Source: Roseimaritima sediminicola (GTDB taxonomy: Bacteria > Planctomycetota > Planctomycetia > Pirellulales > Pirellulaceae). From it: 64,000 nt of DNA. The notes under the pieces were generated by a model. The model was not told where the DNA came from, ran no database searches, and was given only the letters and a program-made list of their open reading frames with translations. Within the stretch, counting starts at the first letter, position 1; every line of letters begins with the position of its first letter. The stretch spans positions 62,001 through 126,000 of the forward strand of contig NZ_WIAD01000002.1 in assembly GCF_009618275.1 (NCBI RefSeq), written 5' to 3'. Both the position numbers and the translations under genes were made by a program. Below are positions 1 to 9,012 of the stretch, piece after piece.

Positions 1-1
1 C

Positions 2-67
2 GCGGAGCTGCAGCGGCAACGCGAACATCAAGCACGCGTCCAGCAAAGCGCGGGCGGAGAGGGTTGA
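2..67 (+). CDS. C-terminal fragment of an upstream gene
   Basis: An open frame enters the window at its first bases and ends at a TGA at 65-67. The visible tail is polar (ELQRQREHQARVQQ) and could be the end of a coiled or disordered C-terminus. Only 21 residues are visible, so no family can be assigned. It would be convergent with the ligase gene that follows. It may be a chance open frame. Confidence 0.3.
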   Translation, partial: AELQRQREHQARVQQSAGGEG

Positions 68-136
68 GCGGCGGTGCCGCGAGGGGGCCGGAGCGCGCGC
101 GCCAGGGCGATCGTCGACCGTCCGCTGGAGGGGCGC

Positions 137-1630
137 TCAGTCGTCGGCCGCGCTGGCGTCCTTGATGACGAAGCGAGCCCGAAGGCGAGCGACTTCGCTG
201 GCCAGTCCGGCGTCCTTCACCGAACGCAGCACTTCGTTGAAGTCCTTGTAAGCGGCGGGAGCTTCGTCCATCGGGTAGCGGCGACAATTGCTCAGGATAT
301 CGTGCTGGTCCAGTTCCGCATCGATCGCCTGTTGATCCAGAACCCGCTTGGCGTGACGCCGCCCGAGCACGCGGCCCGCGCCGTGGTTGACGCTGTAGCA
401 GGCCTGCCGAGCGTCTTTGTCGGCGACCATCACGGCCGAACCGTCCCGTGGGTTTCCCGGCAACAAGATGGGGTGGCCGCTCTGGGCAAACGGCGTGTCG
501 CGGAGGGCGTGATGCCCACCGGGATAGGCTCGCGTGGCTCCCTTGCGGTGCACCCACGCCGGCCGTTGGTCGATGACTTCGCGGCGGGCGATGTTGTGGC
601 TGATGAAGTACACCAACGATCCGGTGGTTCCGGGAATCACCTCCTGAAACGCTTCCAGGACCAGGGCGTTGATCAACAGGTGATTCACCGTGGCAAAGTT
701 CGCCGCCAGCGCCATGTCATCCAAATACGCGTTGGCTTCGTCACTGCCCAACGGCGCGTAGACCAACTGCGGGTCGCCCGCCGGCAATGGGATGTGCCAG
801 CGGGCAAACTTGTCCTGCAAGCCGCGGAACTGGCCGGAAGCCAATTGATGGCCCAACCCGCGGGATCCGCAGTGCGAGAGGAACGCCACATGGCGATCGC
901 GGAGCCCAAATGTTTGGGCGACGCTGCGAGCCCGCGGATCGTCCTCGATCGCGACCACCTCGCATTCGCCAAAGTGATTGCCGCCACCGTAAGAACCCAG
1001 CTGGGTGACCTTCTCGGTGAACTTGGCCAGGGCGTGCTCGTCCAGCAAGCGTTCCAAACGCAGGGCCAATGCGTCGTGGGTATCGTCGTGTCCCCGATGG
1101 GCCGCGTCCTCGCAGCGCTCGGCCCACTCCGGTGGAATCCCCAGTTGCCGGCACACGTCCTCGCTAGCTCCCTCGACGACGACCTGTTGCCCCAACGCTC
1201 GGTCCACCGGGCGGGACTTCTTGACGGTTCGCTGGCCGCGTCCGGGGCCAGTGGGCGTACGCTGACAGATCGCCGAGATCAACTCGCGGCGAGTGCGGCG
1301 GTCCTCCACGGCCTCCTCCGGCAGGTCCAACTGCAACAGACTCATCGAACACTTGATGTCCACGCCCACCGGCCCCGGATAGATGTGCGTGGGCGAGACC
1401 ATCACACAGCCCACCGGCGCGCCGTAGCCGAGGTGTGCGTCGGGATTGAGCACCACGTCCGTCACGCCGGGAGCCAGCCGCGAATTGATCGCCTGCTGCA
1501 AGCAGGTCTCGTCGAAGGTCTCCCGGATTTTGGGCGTTCCGATCACCGTGATCGGCGACGTCGACCCGGTTGGCAGGATCGCGGTGGCTTCGCCGGTGGG
1601 AATCAACTTCGTAGGTACCGCAGCGGACAT
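137..1630 (-). CDS. rtcB: RtcB-family RNA ligase
   Basis: RtcB enzymes join 2',3'-cyclic phosphate (or 3'-phosphate) RNA ends to 5'-OH ends using GTP and Mn2+, in tRNA splicing or RNA repair. The 497-residue protein carries the family motifs in order: PDAHLGYGAPVG, the metal-binding Asp/Cys in GVDIKCSM, GGGNHFGE, HCGSRGLGHQ, HNIARRE and HGAGR, whose His is the guanylylated residue in characterised members. GVDIKC replaces the more usual DIGCG but keeps the Cys. I chose the ATG at 1628-1630 because the 38 in-frame residues upstream are Arg-rich and unlike the family. No RNA 3'-cyclase or archease lies next to it. It is divergent from the GGCT-like gene, with about 150 bp between them. Confidence 0.92.
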   Translation of the reverse strand: MSAAVPTKLIPTGEATAILPTGSTSPITVIGTPKIRETFDETCLQQAINSRLAPGVTDVVLNPDAHLGYGAPVGCVMVSPTHIYPGPVGVDIKCSMSLLQLDLPEEAVEDRRTRRELISAICQRTPTGPGRGQRTVKKSRPVDRALGQQVVVEGASEDVCRQLGIPPEWAERCEDAAHRGHDDTHDALALRLERLLDEHALAKFTEKVTQLGSYGGGNHFGECEVVAIEDDPRARSVAQTFGLRDRHVAFLSHCGSRGLGHQLASGQFRGLQDKFARWHIPLPAGDPQLVYAPLGSDEANAYLDDMALAANFATVNHLLINALVLEAFQEVIPGTTGSLVYFISHNIARREVIDQRPAWVHRKGATRAYPGGHHALRDTPFAQSGHPILLPGNPRDGSAVMVADKDARQACYSVNHGAGRVLGRRHAKRVLDQQAIDAELDQHDILSNCRRYPMDEAPAAYKDFNEVLRSVKDAGLASEVARLRARFVIKDASAADD

Positions 1631-1779
1631 ATTTATTTCTCTGGATGGATTCAAATCGCAGTCGGCACCGAAGCACTCGCCGCGGCCGACCCTGCGTGGG
1701 CTTAGACGGCGGCCCACACGACCAAGTTCACCGCAAATGGGCATGGAAGCTCAAGCGGCGGTTCTGGTAGGGTATTCCC

Positions 1780-2238
1780 ATGAACACGTTTGATCACTTT
1801 GCGTACGGCTCGAATCTTTCCACGGCCCGTCTCCGCGCCCGCTGTCCCAGCGCGATCCCGATCGCCGTGGGTTACATCCGGGGCCGCGCCCTGCGGTTCC
1901 ACAAACGCGGCCGCGACGGAACCGCCAAGGCCGACGCTTATTTTACCGGAAACCCTACCGACCTATTGTGGGGCGTCGTCTACCGTTGTGATCTGGCCGA
2001 AAAGGAAACGCTGGACCGCTGCGAATCGCTGGGCTGCGGCTACGACCTGGTCGAGGTCCGCGTCCAGGCCAACCAGAAAGTGCTCCACACCCGTTTGTAC
2101 GAAGCCATGCCGCAGGCCATCGACACGTCGCTGGTTCCCGCGCCGTGGTACTTCGATCATGTGATGACCGGAGCTCGCGAGCACGGCCTACCGTCGAGCT
2201 ACCTGCGGATGTTGGCCGGGTTTGCTGCGGTGGGCTGA
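1780..2238 (+). CDS. Gamma-glutamylcyclotransferase-like protein (GGCT/AIG2 fold)
   Basis: A 152-residue protein that opens with FAYGSNL, the phosphate- or substrate-binding loop of the gamma-glutamylcyclotransferase-like fold. That family releases 5-oxoproline from gamma-glutamyl dipeptides or acts on related amides. The segment DLLWGVVYRCD fits the conserved second half of the fold (GVVY), and an acidic residue is expected near EKETLDRCE. GGTAGGG lies about 7 bp upstream of the ATG and supports the start. It is a single gene, divergent from rtcB. The fold is clear; the substrate is not. Confidence 0.8.
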   Translation: MNTFDHFAYGSNLSTARLRARCPSAIPIAVGYIRGRALRFHKRGRDGTAKADAYFTGNPTDLLWGVVYRCDLAEKETLDRCESLGCGYDLVEVRVQANQKVLHTRLYEAMPQAIDTSLVPAPWYFDHVMTGAREHGLPSSYLRMLAGFAAVG

Positions 2239-2285
2239 CAGCACGTCTGCGCCCCCCCTGTACTCGCACCGGCCGCGGGTCTATC

Positions 2286-2325
2286 AAAAAAAATCAGCAC
2301 CAAACGCAGCCTGCGCTTGGTGCTG
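2286..2325 (-). terminator. Rho-independent terminator of the cold-shock gene
   Basis: Read on the minus strand, CAGCACCAA (2317-2325) pairs with TTGGTGCTG (2295-2303). An extra inner CGCAG/CTGCG stem closes the loop, and a run of eight U follows (2286-2293). It lies about 55 bp past the stop of the cold-shock gene. The plus-strand side has no T tract, so it acts in one direction. Confidence 0.85.
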
Positions 2326-2380
2326 TTGCAAGGTCAGCGTGTCAGACCGCGACCGGTCCGTCCACGTCCGCCGTTATGGA

Positions 2381-2584
2381 TCAGTCTTCCAGGACCTGCA
2401 CATTCTCAGCTCGCGGTCCCTTGGGCCCCTGTCCGATGCTGTACTCCACTCGTTGCCCCTCGCGCAACTCTTCGTAGCTGACGCCTTCCAAGTTCGAACA
2501 ATGGAAGAACATGTCGGTGCCGGATTCCGTGGCAATGAATCCGAAACCTTTGTCCGTCAGCCGCTTGATTTTGCCTTCTGCCAT
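2381..2584 (-). CDS. Cold-shock domain protein (CspA family)
   Basis: A 67-residue single cold-shock domain, the normal size for bacterial Csp proteins, which bind single-stranded nucleic acid and act as RNA chaperones. The RNP1-like KGFGFI and RNP2-like DMFFH motifs are present. Shortly before the ATG the minus strand reads GACGAGAG, a purine-rich ribosome-binding site. It is monocistronic, with its own terminator downstream and about 450 bp of gene-free DNA upstream. That leaves room for a long regulatory leader of the kind known for some csp genes, but I see no specific leader structure. Confidence 0.93.
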   Translation of the reverse strand: MAEGKIKRLTDKGFGFIATESGTDMFFHCSNLEGVSYEELREGQRVEYSIGQGPKGPRAENVQVLED

Positions 2585-3033
2585 CTCTCTCGTCCAATCA
2601 CTCTATCTAACAGTTTTGCGGTAGTCCCGCCCAGGAAACGCTCCCGGCCGACCCACACCGCCTACGTAGCCCCGCGCCGAGACGCTTCGCTACCTTCGCT
2701 CCCTCACCATACCGAATCCCCTCGGCAGAATGAGTCGACAAGCGAGAATATCGGCAAACATTTGCAAAAAAAACGCGGTTTCGAGCCTTTTCGGCTCACT
2801 TGTCCAGGCTTCTTCGCCGACATGTCGACGTTTGTACCGGCCGGACCAACCCGTTTCGAGCGCCGCCTTCTTCCTCGCCGAACCGACCGGATCGACCGGC
2901 AAACCGGTCACCGGGGCACCGGAAAGCGGGGGCGTCGCGGAGGCTTTCGCTTGCAATCTGCCCAATCCAGCCTTACTTTGACCACTCCTCGACCTCCCGC
3001 CTTTCCTTCCTTCCTCTCGCTGGATGACGCCAC
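2585..3033. other. Gene-free stretch between the cold-shock gene and the TPR-redoxin gene
   Basis: About 450 bp between divergent genes. Overlapping open frames exist on both strands, but none resembles a protein family or has a ribosome-binding site. Short imperfect palindromes built on ACCGG occur around 2885-2930. I see no tRNA, terminator or convincing sigma-70 promoter. Presumably it holds both promoters. Confidence 0.5.
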
Positions 3034-5628
3034 ATGGACTTTCGAGTCTTTCTTGTGTTGGTTTGGTTGCCCGGATCGTTCGTTGCTCTTCCGCCGGCGG
3101 CGGCCGCCGACCAATCGGTCGCGGCGACCGGGGTAGCCCAGGACCGCTCGACCGACCAGGCGACGGAAGACGACCGGATCGACGCCGAAGACGAGATCCT
3201 GGCCGGTCATTCCTACCACGGCGAATTCCTGAACGAAGGTCCCCGCCAAGCCGCCTATTTGATGGGCGGAACCGGCGAAGTTTCCTTCCCCGTGACCAGC
3301 GACAATCCTCAGGTGCGTCCCTTTATCGAACAGGGGCTCGGCCAGCTGTACGGGTTCTGGTACCTGGAAGCCGAACGCTCCTTCCGCCATGCGGCTCAGC
3401 TGGATCCGCAGTGCGCGATCGCCTACTGGGGAGCGGCCCTGGCCACCCACAAGGCGCCCGAACGTGCCCGCGGCTTTATCGCCGAAGCCACCGCGCGGAA
3501 AGACTCGGCCAGCCGGCGCGAGCAGATGTATATCGAAGCCCTTGACGCCTATCTGAACTTCGGCCGCAAACCCGCCAAGGGCGACGCGGTGGCCGAGAAA
3601 CAGGATGCCTCCGAAGACGCGGCGAAACCCGAAGGCGATGGCGACGACGAGTCGGCCGAAAAGTCGCTCGACGCCGAACAAAAAAAGCAGCGAGCCGAAA
3701 AGTATACCAAGGCGCTCGAGGGAATCGCGCTGGAGTATCCCGAGGATGTCGAAGCGCTCGCGCTGTTGGCTCTACAGCTGTACGAAAACCGCGGCGAATT
3801 GCCCAACCCCAGCTACCTGGCGGTCGATGCGTTGATGGACCGAATCTTTGCCGCCCAACCGCTGCATCCCGCGCATCACTTCCGCATCCATCACTGGGAT
3901 CACAAGAAACCCGAACTGGCCCTGCGCTCGGCAGCGCTGTGCGGCGAGTCGGCGCCAGCGATCGCCCACATGTGGCACATGCCCGGCCACATCTATTCCC
4001 GCCTGAAACGCTACGACGACGCCGTTTGGCAACAGGAAGCCTCCGCCCGCGTCGACCACGCCCACATGATGCGCGATCGCGTGCTGCCCGATCAGATCCA
4101 CAACTTTGCGCACAACAACGAGTGGTTGATCCGCAATCTGGTCCACGTCGGCCGCGTCCGTGATGCGGTGGATCTGGCCAAGAACATGATCGAATTGCCC
4201 CAGCATCCCAAATACAACACCCTGGATAAACGCGGCAGCGCCTACTACGGCCGCCTGCGGTTGACCGAAGTGCTGAACCAGTACGAATTGTGGGACGAAG
4301 CGGTGGAGCTGTGCACCCAGCCGTACCTCGAACCCACCGACCGAGAGAAAGAACAAGTCGACCGCCTGCGTCTGCTCGGTTCCGCCCGCTTCATGACCGG
4401 CGACGCCGCCGGTGGACGAACCATCCTGGAAGACCTGCGGCAGCGGCTGGGCGACAAGCAAGCCGAACGGGACGAAGCCGTGGAGCAAGCCGAAGCCAAA
4501 ACCCGAGCAGGTTTTGCTCCAGCGGAGACCGACGCCGAAGCGGACGCGAAGGAGACCGAAGCGGACGCGAAGGAGACCGAAGCGGACGCGAAGGTGGACG
4601 GAGCCGCGTTGACGGCGGAACAGAAGAAAAAACTCGAGAAAGCTCGCGGCGATGCCGGCAAACCGTTCAAGACGCCGATCGGCAATCTGGAAAAAGCGCT
4701 CGCCCAGGTCGAAGCGTTCCAACATCTGGCTCGGGATGACTACGACGCCGCCCTGCCGCATCTGGAGAAAGCGGGTCGCAACGTCAGCCCGCTGTTGGTC
4801 GCTCGCGCACGGTTGATGAGCGGGGATCCGGCCGCCGCGATCGAAGCGGCCGAGAAGGAAGTCAAACGCAACAAGAACGAGGTGCTGCCGCTGGCCTATC
4901 TGACCGAACTGCATTACCACAGCGGCGACTGGTCGGCCGCCCGAGAAAGCTTCGACCAGCTGCGCGAGATCTCGTCGTCGATCGATCTACAGGCCCCGGT
5001 CTTCCAGCGGCTGGACCGGATCGCCGCCCGCCTGGGCTACCAAGGCGACTGGCGCCAGACGGCCCGCCTGCGTGAGGACTTGGGCCAGCGACCGGAACTG
5101 GACTCGTTGGGCCCGTTTCGCTGGCAACCCAGCCCGGCACCGTCCTGGAAATTGGTCGACGCCCAGGGCGATGTCCACACCTTGGACGACTACCGCGGTC
5201 GTCCGCTGGTGGTGATCTTCTACCTCGGATTCGGTTGTCTGCACTGTGCCGAACAGCTGCAGGATTTTGCGCCCTACGCCGAGAAATACGCTCAGGCAGG
5301 CATCGAGATCCTGGCGGTCAGCAGCGCGGGCCGAGAGGATCTGAAACAGGGGGTCGAGTTATATGATGGGGACCCGTTGCCCTTTACGATCACCTCCGAC
5401 ACCGACCTGCAAACCTTCAAGGCGTATCGCGCGTTCGACGATTTCGAGAACCAGCCTTTGCACGGCACGTTTTTGATCGATGGCGAAGGCCGCGTTCGCT
5501 GGCAGGACATCGGCTACGAACCCTTCATGCAGCCCGGTTTTTTGTTGGACGAAGCCCAGCGGTTGCTGGGGCAAAGCCAGGGCTCGCCCGAGACTCCACA
5601 AGGAAGTGAAATAGATGACGATCGATGA
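3034..5628 (+). CDS. Secreted TPR protein with C-terminal redoxin domain
   Basis: The 864-residue protein begins with a signal peptide (about residues 1-25). The N-terminal two thirds is helical and TPR-like: stretches such as EAERSFRHAAQLDPQ, AIAYWGAALA and SGDWSAARESFDQL fit TPR packing. The last ~170 residues form an AhpC/TSA-type thioredoxin fold with the redox pair in GFGCLHCAEQL (CxxC). Together these suggest a periplasmic thiol-disulfide or peroxide-related protein on a protein-binding scaffold. Charged low-complexity insertions separate the domains, one of them made of 21-bp direct repeats. Its last 14 bases overlap the M42 peptidase gene. Redox partner and substrate are unknown. Confidence 0.82.
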   Translation: MDFRVFLVLVWLPGSFVALPPAAAADQSVAATGVAQDRSTDQATEDDRIDAEDEILAGHSYHGEFLNEGPRQAAYLMGGTGEVSFPVTSDNPQVRPFIEQGLGQLYGFWYLEAERSFRHAAQLDPQCAIAYWGAALATHKAPERARGFIAEATARKDSASRREQMYIEALDAYLNFGRKPAKGDAVAEKQDASEDAAKPEGDGDDESAEKSLDAEQKKQRAEKYTKALEGIALEYPEDVEALALLALQLYENRGELPNPSYLAVDALMDRIFAAQPLHPAHHFRIHHWDHKKPELALRSAALCGESAPAIAHMWHMPGHIYSRLKRYDDAVWQQEASARVDHAHMMRDRVLPDQIHNFAHNNEWLIRNLVHVGRVRDAVDLAKNMIELPQHPKYNTLDKRGSAYYGRLRLTEVLNQYELWDEAVELCTQPYLEPTDREKEQVDRLRLLGSARFMTGDAAGGRTILEDLRQRLGDKQAERDEAVEQAEAKTRAGFAPAETDAEADAKETEADAKETEADAKVDGAALTAEQKKKLEKARGDAGKPFKTPIGNLEKALAQVEAFQHLARDDYDAALPHLEKAGRNVSPLLVARARLMSGDPAAAIEAAEKEVKRNKNEVLPLAYLTELHYHSGDWSAARESFDQLREISSSIDLQAPVFQRLDRIAARLGYQGDWRQTARLREDLGQRPELDSLGPFRWQPSPAPSWKLVDAQGDVHTLDDYRGRPLVVIFYLGFGCLHCAEQLQDFAPYAEKYAQAGIEILAVSSAGREDLKQGVELYDGDPLPFTITSDTDLQTFKAYRAFDDFENQPLHGTFLIDGEGRVRWQDIGYEPFMQPGFLLDEAQRLLGQSQGSPETPQGSEIDDDR
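4540..4597 (+). repeat. In-frame 21-bp tandem repeat in the TPR-redoxin gene
   Basis: Two identical 21-bp units (4540-4560 and 4561-4581) plus most of a third encode the heptapeptide ADAKETE in a disordered acidic linker. Units are multiples of three bases, so changes in copy number would keep the frame. Confidence 0.9.
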
Positions 5629-6703
5629 TTCCGCTCGACAGTTCTTGATGGCCGCTTTGTCCACGCCCAGCCCCTCCGGGTACGAGGAACGCGTGCAAGC
5701 GGTGGTGCGTGAGTACATCGCGCCGCATGCGGCCGACGTCCGCACCGACGTCCATGGCAACGTGATCGCGCGCAGTCCCTCCTGCGACGGCCCGCGATTG
5801 ATGTATGCCGGCCACTGCGACCAGATCGGTATGTTGGTTTCCTACGTCGACGAAACGGGATTCGTCTACGCCAACACGATCGGCGGCTGGGACCCGCAGC
5901 AATTGGTCGGACAAGCGATGACGATCTGGACCGACAACGGTCCGGTGGCGGCCGTGATCAGCCGCAAACCGATTCATCTGCTGAAACCCGAAGAGCGCAA
6001 AGAGGTCGTCCAGCTGGAACAGTTGTGGCTGGACATCGGTGCGGCAGACCAGGACGAAGCCCGGCGGACGGTACGGATCGGCGATCCAATCACCCTGGAC
6101 CTGCGGCACCGTCCGCTGCTGGGCGACCATCTGGCCGGCCCGGCCATGGACAATACCACGGGCATGTGGACCGTGATCGAAGCCTTCCGCCGGGCGGCCA
6201 CGGCAGCGGATCCACTGGCCTGTAACCTTTACAGTGTGTCGACCGTTCAGGAAGAGATCGGCCTGCGAGGGGCGAAAACGGCGGCCGGATCGATCAACCC
6301 CGACGTGGCTATCGCGGTGGACGTGACGCACGCCTCGGACTGTCCCACGATCGACAAGAACCAACAGGGCGACATCCGGCTGGGTGGCGGTCCGGTGATC
6401 GTACGGGGACCGAACATGAATCCGCAAGTCGTTCGCCGCTTGGTCGAATTGGCCGAAGCGCATGACATTCCCTACCAACTGGCGGCCGTCGGCCGGGCCA
6501 CGCCCAACGACGCCAACGTCCTGCAAATCCATGGCGGGGGCGTCGCGACCGGGCTGGTCGCGATCCCCAACCGTTACATGCACTCGGCGGTGGAAACGAT
6601 CTCGACCGCCGACATCGACCACGCGGCCGAACTACTCAGCCGGTTCGCGCAATCGCTCTCCTCCGACGACGACTTTACACCTCGCGTGCCGGTAAACTCG
6701 TAG
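5615..6703 (+). CDS. M42-family metallo-aminopeptidase
   Basis: A 362-residue co-catalytic zinc peptidase of the glutamyl aminopeptidase/TET group. All expected ligands are visible in order: His67 and Asp69 in AGHCDQIG, the bridging Asp in AMDNTTG, the Glu-Glu pair in QEEIGLRG (general base plus ligand), the Asp in AVDVTHASD and the late His in YMHSAVETI. M42 proteins are usually cytoplasmic dodecamers that trim peptides, and no signal peptide is present here. The gene starts inside the end of the TPR-redoxin gene (14-bp overlap) with AAGGAAGTG just upstream, so the two are probably translationally coupled. Confidence 0.92.
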   Translation: MTIDDSARQFLMAALSTPSPSGYEERVQAVVREYIAPHAADVRTDVHGNVIARSPSCDGPRLMYAGHCDQIGMLVSYVDETGFVYANTIGGWDPQQLVGQAMTIWTDNGPVAAVISRKPIHLLKPEERKEVVQLEQLWLDIGAADQDEARRTVRIGDPITLDLRHRPLLGDHLAGPAMDNTTGMWTVIEAFRRAATAADPLACNLYSVSTVQEEIGLRGAKTAAGSINPDVAIAVDVTHASDCPTIDKNQQGDIRLGGGPVIVRGPNMNPQVVRRLVELAEAHDIPYQLAAVGRATPNDANVLQIHGGGVATGLVAIPNRYMHSAVETISTADIDHAAELLSRFAQSLSSDDDFTPRVPVNS

Positions 6704-6746
6704 ACCGAGTCCCGACGCTCCTCCTTTTGCTCCGAGCCGCCCAACG

Positions 6747-7838
6747 ATGCATCCCCGCCAACGCCCGCGCCCAAGTGCTGTTTGCCTTGTTTTGTTGTGG
6801 ACCGCGATGGGTTGGGCCGCCGAGCCCCCATCGACCCAGATCTTCGCCGGCACCGGTCAAAGCTCGCCGCCGGCTGCGGCTTATCCCGCAGGCCAGCCAG
6901 CCGGTCCGCCGCGAGAGGTTGCGCTCGGCAACCCGTTTGGGATCGAGATTACTCAGCGCGACATCTACATCACCACGGTCGATGACCACTGCATTTACCG
7001 CAGTGATTCGGGCGGTCGACGGATCGAGCGGATCGCCGGCTGTGGCCTGATGGGCTACAGCGGCGATGGAGGTCCGGCGGATGAGGCTCGGTTCAACTGG
7101 CCGCACGAGATCCGCGCCGACGACGCCGGCAACTTGTACGTGGCCGATACCCGCAATCACGTCATCCGCGTCATCGACGGTCGGGACCAGACGGTTCGTA
7201 CGCTGGCCGGCGACGGCACGGCGGGCTTTGCCGGCGAGGGAGCCAGCGGTTCGGACGTCCGTTTTAACCAGCCGCACAGCGTCGCGTTGGACGATGCCGG
7301 TGGTTTGTTGGTCGCCGATACGCTGAACCATCGCCTGCGCCGGATCGATCTGGAAACCGGCGCGGTGACAACCATCTCGGGCACTGGCAAACCCGGCTGG
7401 CCGCGCAGCGGTGCCGACGCCGCCGAGTCCCCGTTGTTCGGACCGCGGTCCCTGGCCGTGGATGCCGATTCGATCTGGATCGCGCTTCGCGAGGGCAACA
7501 GCATCTGGCGGATCGACCGCCACGACAACACGCTTCACCATGTCGCCGGGACCGGCAAAAAAGGGTACGACGGCGACGGCGGACCTCCGCTGCAAGCCAC
7601 CTTCAACGGCCCCAAAGGATTGGCTATCGACGACCAGAATCGCCTGCTGGTGGTGGATACCGAGAACCAGGCCGTGCGGCGGATCGATTTGAAAGCCCAG
7701 ACGGTGTCGACGGTGATGGGCGGTACGGTGGCCGACGCCACGTATCGGCTGAAACGTCCCCACGGAATCGCCTTCTGGCCCGCCCTGGGGTTCCTGGTCG
7801 CCGATTCCGAACACCATCGCGTGCTGCGGGCCAACTAA
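6747..7838 (+). CDS. Secreted NHL-repeat beta-propeller protein
   Basis: A 363-residue protein with a signal peptide (cleavage likely after GWA, about residue 24) and a propeller built from repeated units. The units follow the pattern GDGGPADEARFNWPHEIRAD, then NLYVADTRNHVIRVID, typical of NHL repeats. At least five blades can be counted by the recurring LxVADTxNHRxRRID strand pattern and intervening glycine-rich turns. NHL propellers are usually binding scaffolds, and no catalytic residues are apparent. It lies 43 bp after the M42 gene on the same strand and may be cotranscribed. Confidence 0.85.
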   Translation: MHPRQRPRPSAVCLVLLWTAMGWAAEPPSTQIFAGTGQSSPPAAAYPAGQPAGPPREVALGNPFGIEITQRDIYITTVDDHCIYRSDSGGRRIERIAGCGLMGYSGDGGPADEARFNWPHEIRADDAGNLYVADTRNHVIRVIDGRDQTVRTLAGDGTAGFAGEGASGSDVRFNQPHSVALDDAGGLLVADTLNHRLRRIDLETGAVTTISGTGKPGWPRSGADAAESPLFGPRSLAVDADSIWIALREGNSIWRIDRHDNTLHHVAGTGKKGYDGDGGPPLQATFNGPKGLAIDDQNRLLVVDTENQAVRRIDLKAQTVSTVMGGTVADATYRLKRPHGIAFWPALGFLVADSEHHRVLRAN

Positions 7839-7997
7839 GTGGCATAGGCTTCCAGCCTGTGAAATGAATCCTCCCCCAACCCGATCGACTATGCGATCAA
7901 GAGGAGGAAAGCGAGTTCGTTTTCCTGAGACCGACACCAATGAAGCCGGCCCCTTTGATTTATCCGCGGATTGCCAAAGGGAGGCGTCCTCGGAACA

Positions 7998-8909
7998 ATG
8001 GGCGGCATGGATGAATCACCTGTGGGTTTCGAGACGCTGGTCAAGACACCGGTGCGGGCGGAGTGTTCCGAGTCGCGCTTGGTGCTGACCTCCGTAGGCA
8101 TTCCCAATCGCGTCGTGTTTCGCGACGGCCTGTGGATGCTGTTCGTGCGCGACGAACACGCCGCGCGGGCGCGGGCGGAGCTGCGGGCTTTTCACGAAGA
8201 AAACCCTGTCGAGGCGCCCGATCAGACCGCGCCGTTGCCGGCTTTCGAAGGCGCCACGGCCGGAGTGCTGGTGTATGCGATCACGCTGGCCCTGGTAGCC
8301 CTGTACACCGCCCACCGCACCTACGGCCTGGAGTGGCTGGAGGCGGGACAGATGCAATCGGGGCAAGTCCTGTCGGGCCAGTGGTGGCGGATCGTGACCG
8401 CGCTGACGCTGCACTTGGACGCCGGCCACATCGGTTCGAATCTGGTGTTTGGCAGCGTGTTTGGGCTGTTGGCCGGCCGAGCCTTCGGCGGCGGAGTCGC
8501 TTGGTTGACCATCGTGGTGGCCGGTTCGCTGGGCAACCTGGCCAATGCCCTGGTCCAGCCCGCCACGCATACTTCGATCGGTGCCTCAACCGCCGTCTTC
8601 GCGGCTCTGGGACTGTTGGTTGCCCACGCCCTGCGAAACCGTGGGCCGGCCCGGCGCGAGCGAGCCCTGCGGCGGTGGAGTCCGTTGATCGGCGGCGTGG
8701 TCCTGCTGGCAATGACCGGCGTCGGCGGAGAACGCACCGACGTGATGGCTCACGTGACCGGCTTCTTGGCCGGGCTGGTCGTCAGCTTGCTGGTCACGTT
8801 CATCCCGCTGGCCCTGCTGGGCAGGCCCGCCGTCCAACGCACCACCGGCGTCGCCGCGCTGCTGATCGTCCTGGGGGCCTGGATCGTCGGGTTGGCGGCC
8901 GCGGGCTGA
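7998..8909 (+). CDS. Rhomboid-family intramembrane serine protease
   Basis: A six-helix membrane core carries the rhomboid signatures: GHIGSNLVFG on TM2, the catalytic Ser in GASTAVF (GxSx) and the catalytic His in DVMAHVTGFLAG. A cytoplasmic N-terminal domain of roughly 85 residues precedes the first membrane helix. It resembles the alpha/beta domain seen ahead of other bacterial rhomboids (RAELRAFHEEN). Two close ATG codons (7998 and 8007) are possible starts. I chose 7998 because GGAGG lies about 14 bp upstream; a TTG at 7971 is also in frame. Substrates cannot be predicted. Confidence 0.88.
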   Translation: MGGMDESPVGFETLVKTPVRAECSESRLVLTSVGIPNRVVFRDGLWMLFVRDEHAARARAELRAFHEENPVEAPDQTAPLPAFEGATAGVLVYAITLALVALYTAHRTYGLEWLEAGQMQSGQVLSGQWWRIVTALTLHLDAGHIGSNLVFGSVFGLLAGRAFGGGVAWLTIVVAGSLGNLANALVQPATHTSIGASTAVFAALGLLVAHALRNRGPARRERALRRWSPLIGGVVLLAMTGVGGERTDVMAHVTGFLAGLVVSLLVTFIPLALLGRPAVQRTTGVAALLIVLGAWIVGLAAAG

Positions 8910-8946
8910 GTCGCGACGCACGTTTGCGTGCGGCAAGTTATGGAAC

Positions 8947-8969
8947 GCGGCTATCGCCCCAACGGCTCA
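8947..8969. repeat. Partial copy of a dispersed REP-like repeat
   Basis: GGCTATCGCC followed by AACGGCTCA matches the right arm of the larger palindromic repeat near 48.4 kb, with two to three changes. It sits in the 103-bp gap between convergent rhomboid and exchanger genes, a typical site for REP-type elements. Confidence 0.6.
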
Positions 8970-9012
8970 GGGGACGGCAGGCGAGACGGCCCAGGCCTTG
9001 CCCCCGCTCGGC

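Noticed and set aside
74-1705. Long plus-strand open frame (543 codons) opposite rtcB
   Set aside because: It is the antisense of rtcB, Arg/Val/Gly-rich with no family resemblance. High G+C leaves few stop codons on the opposite strand. Similar antisense frames occur over most genes of the window.
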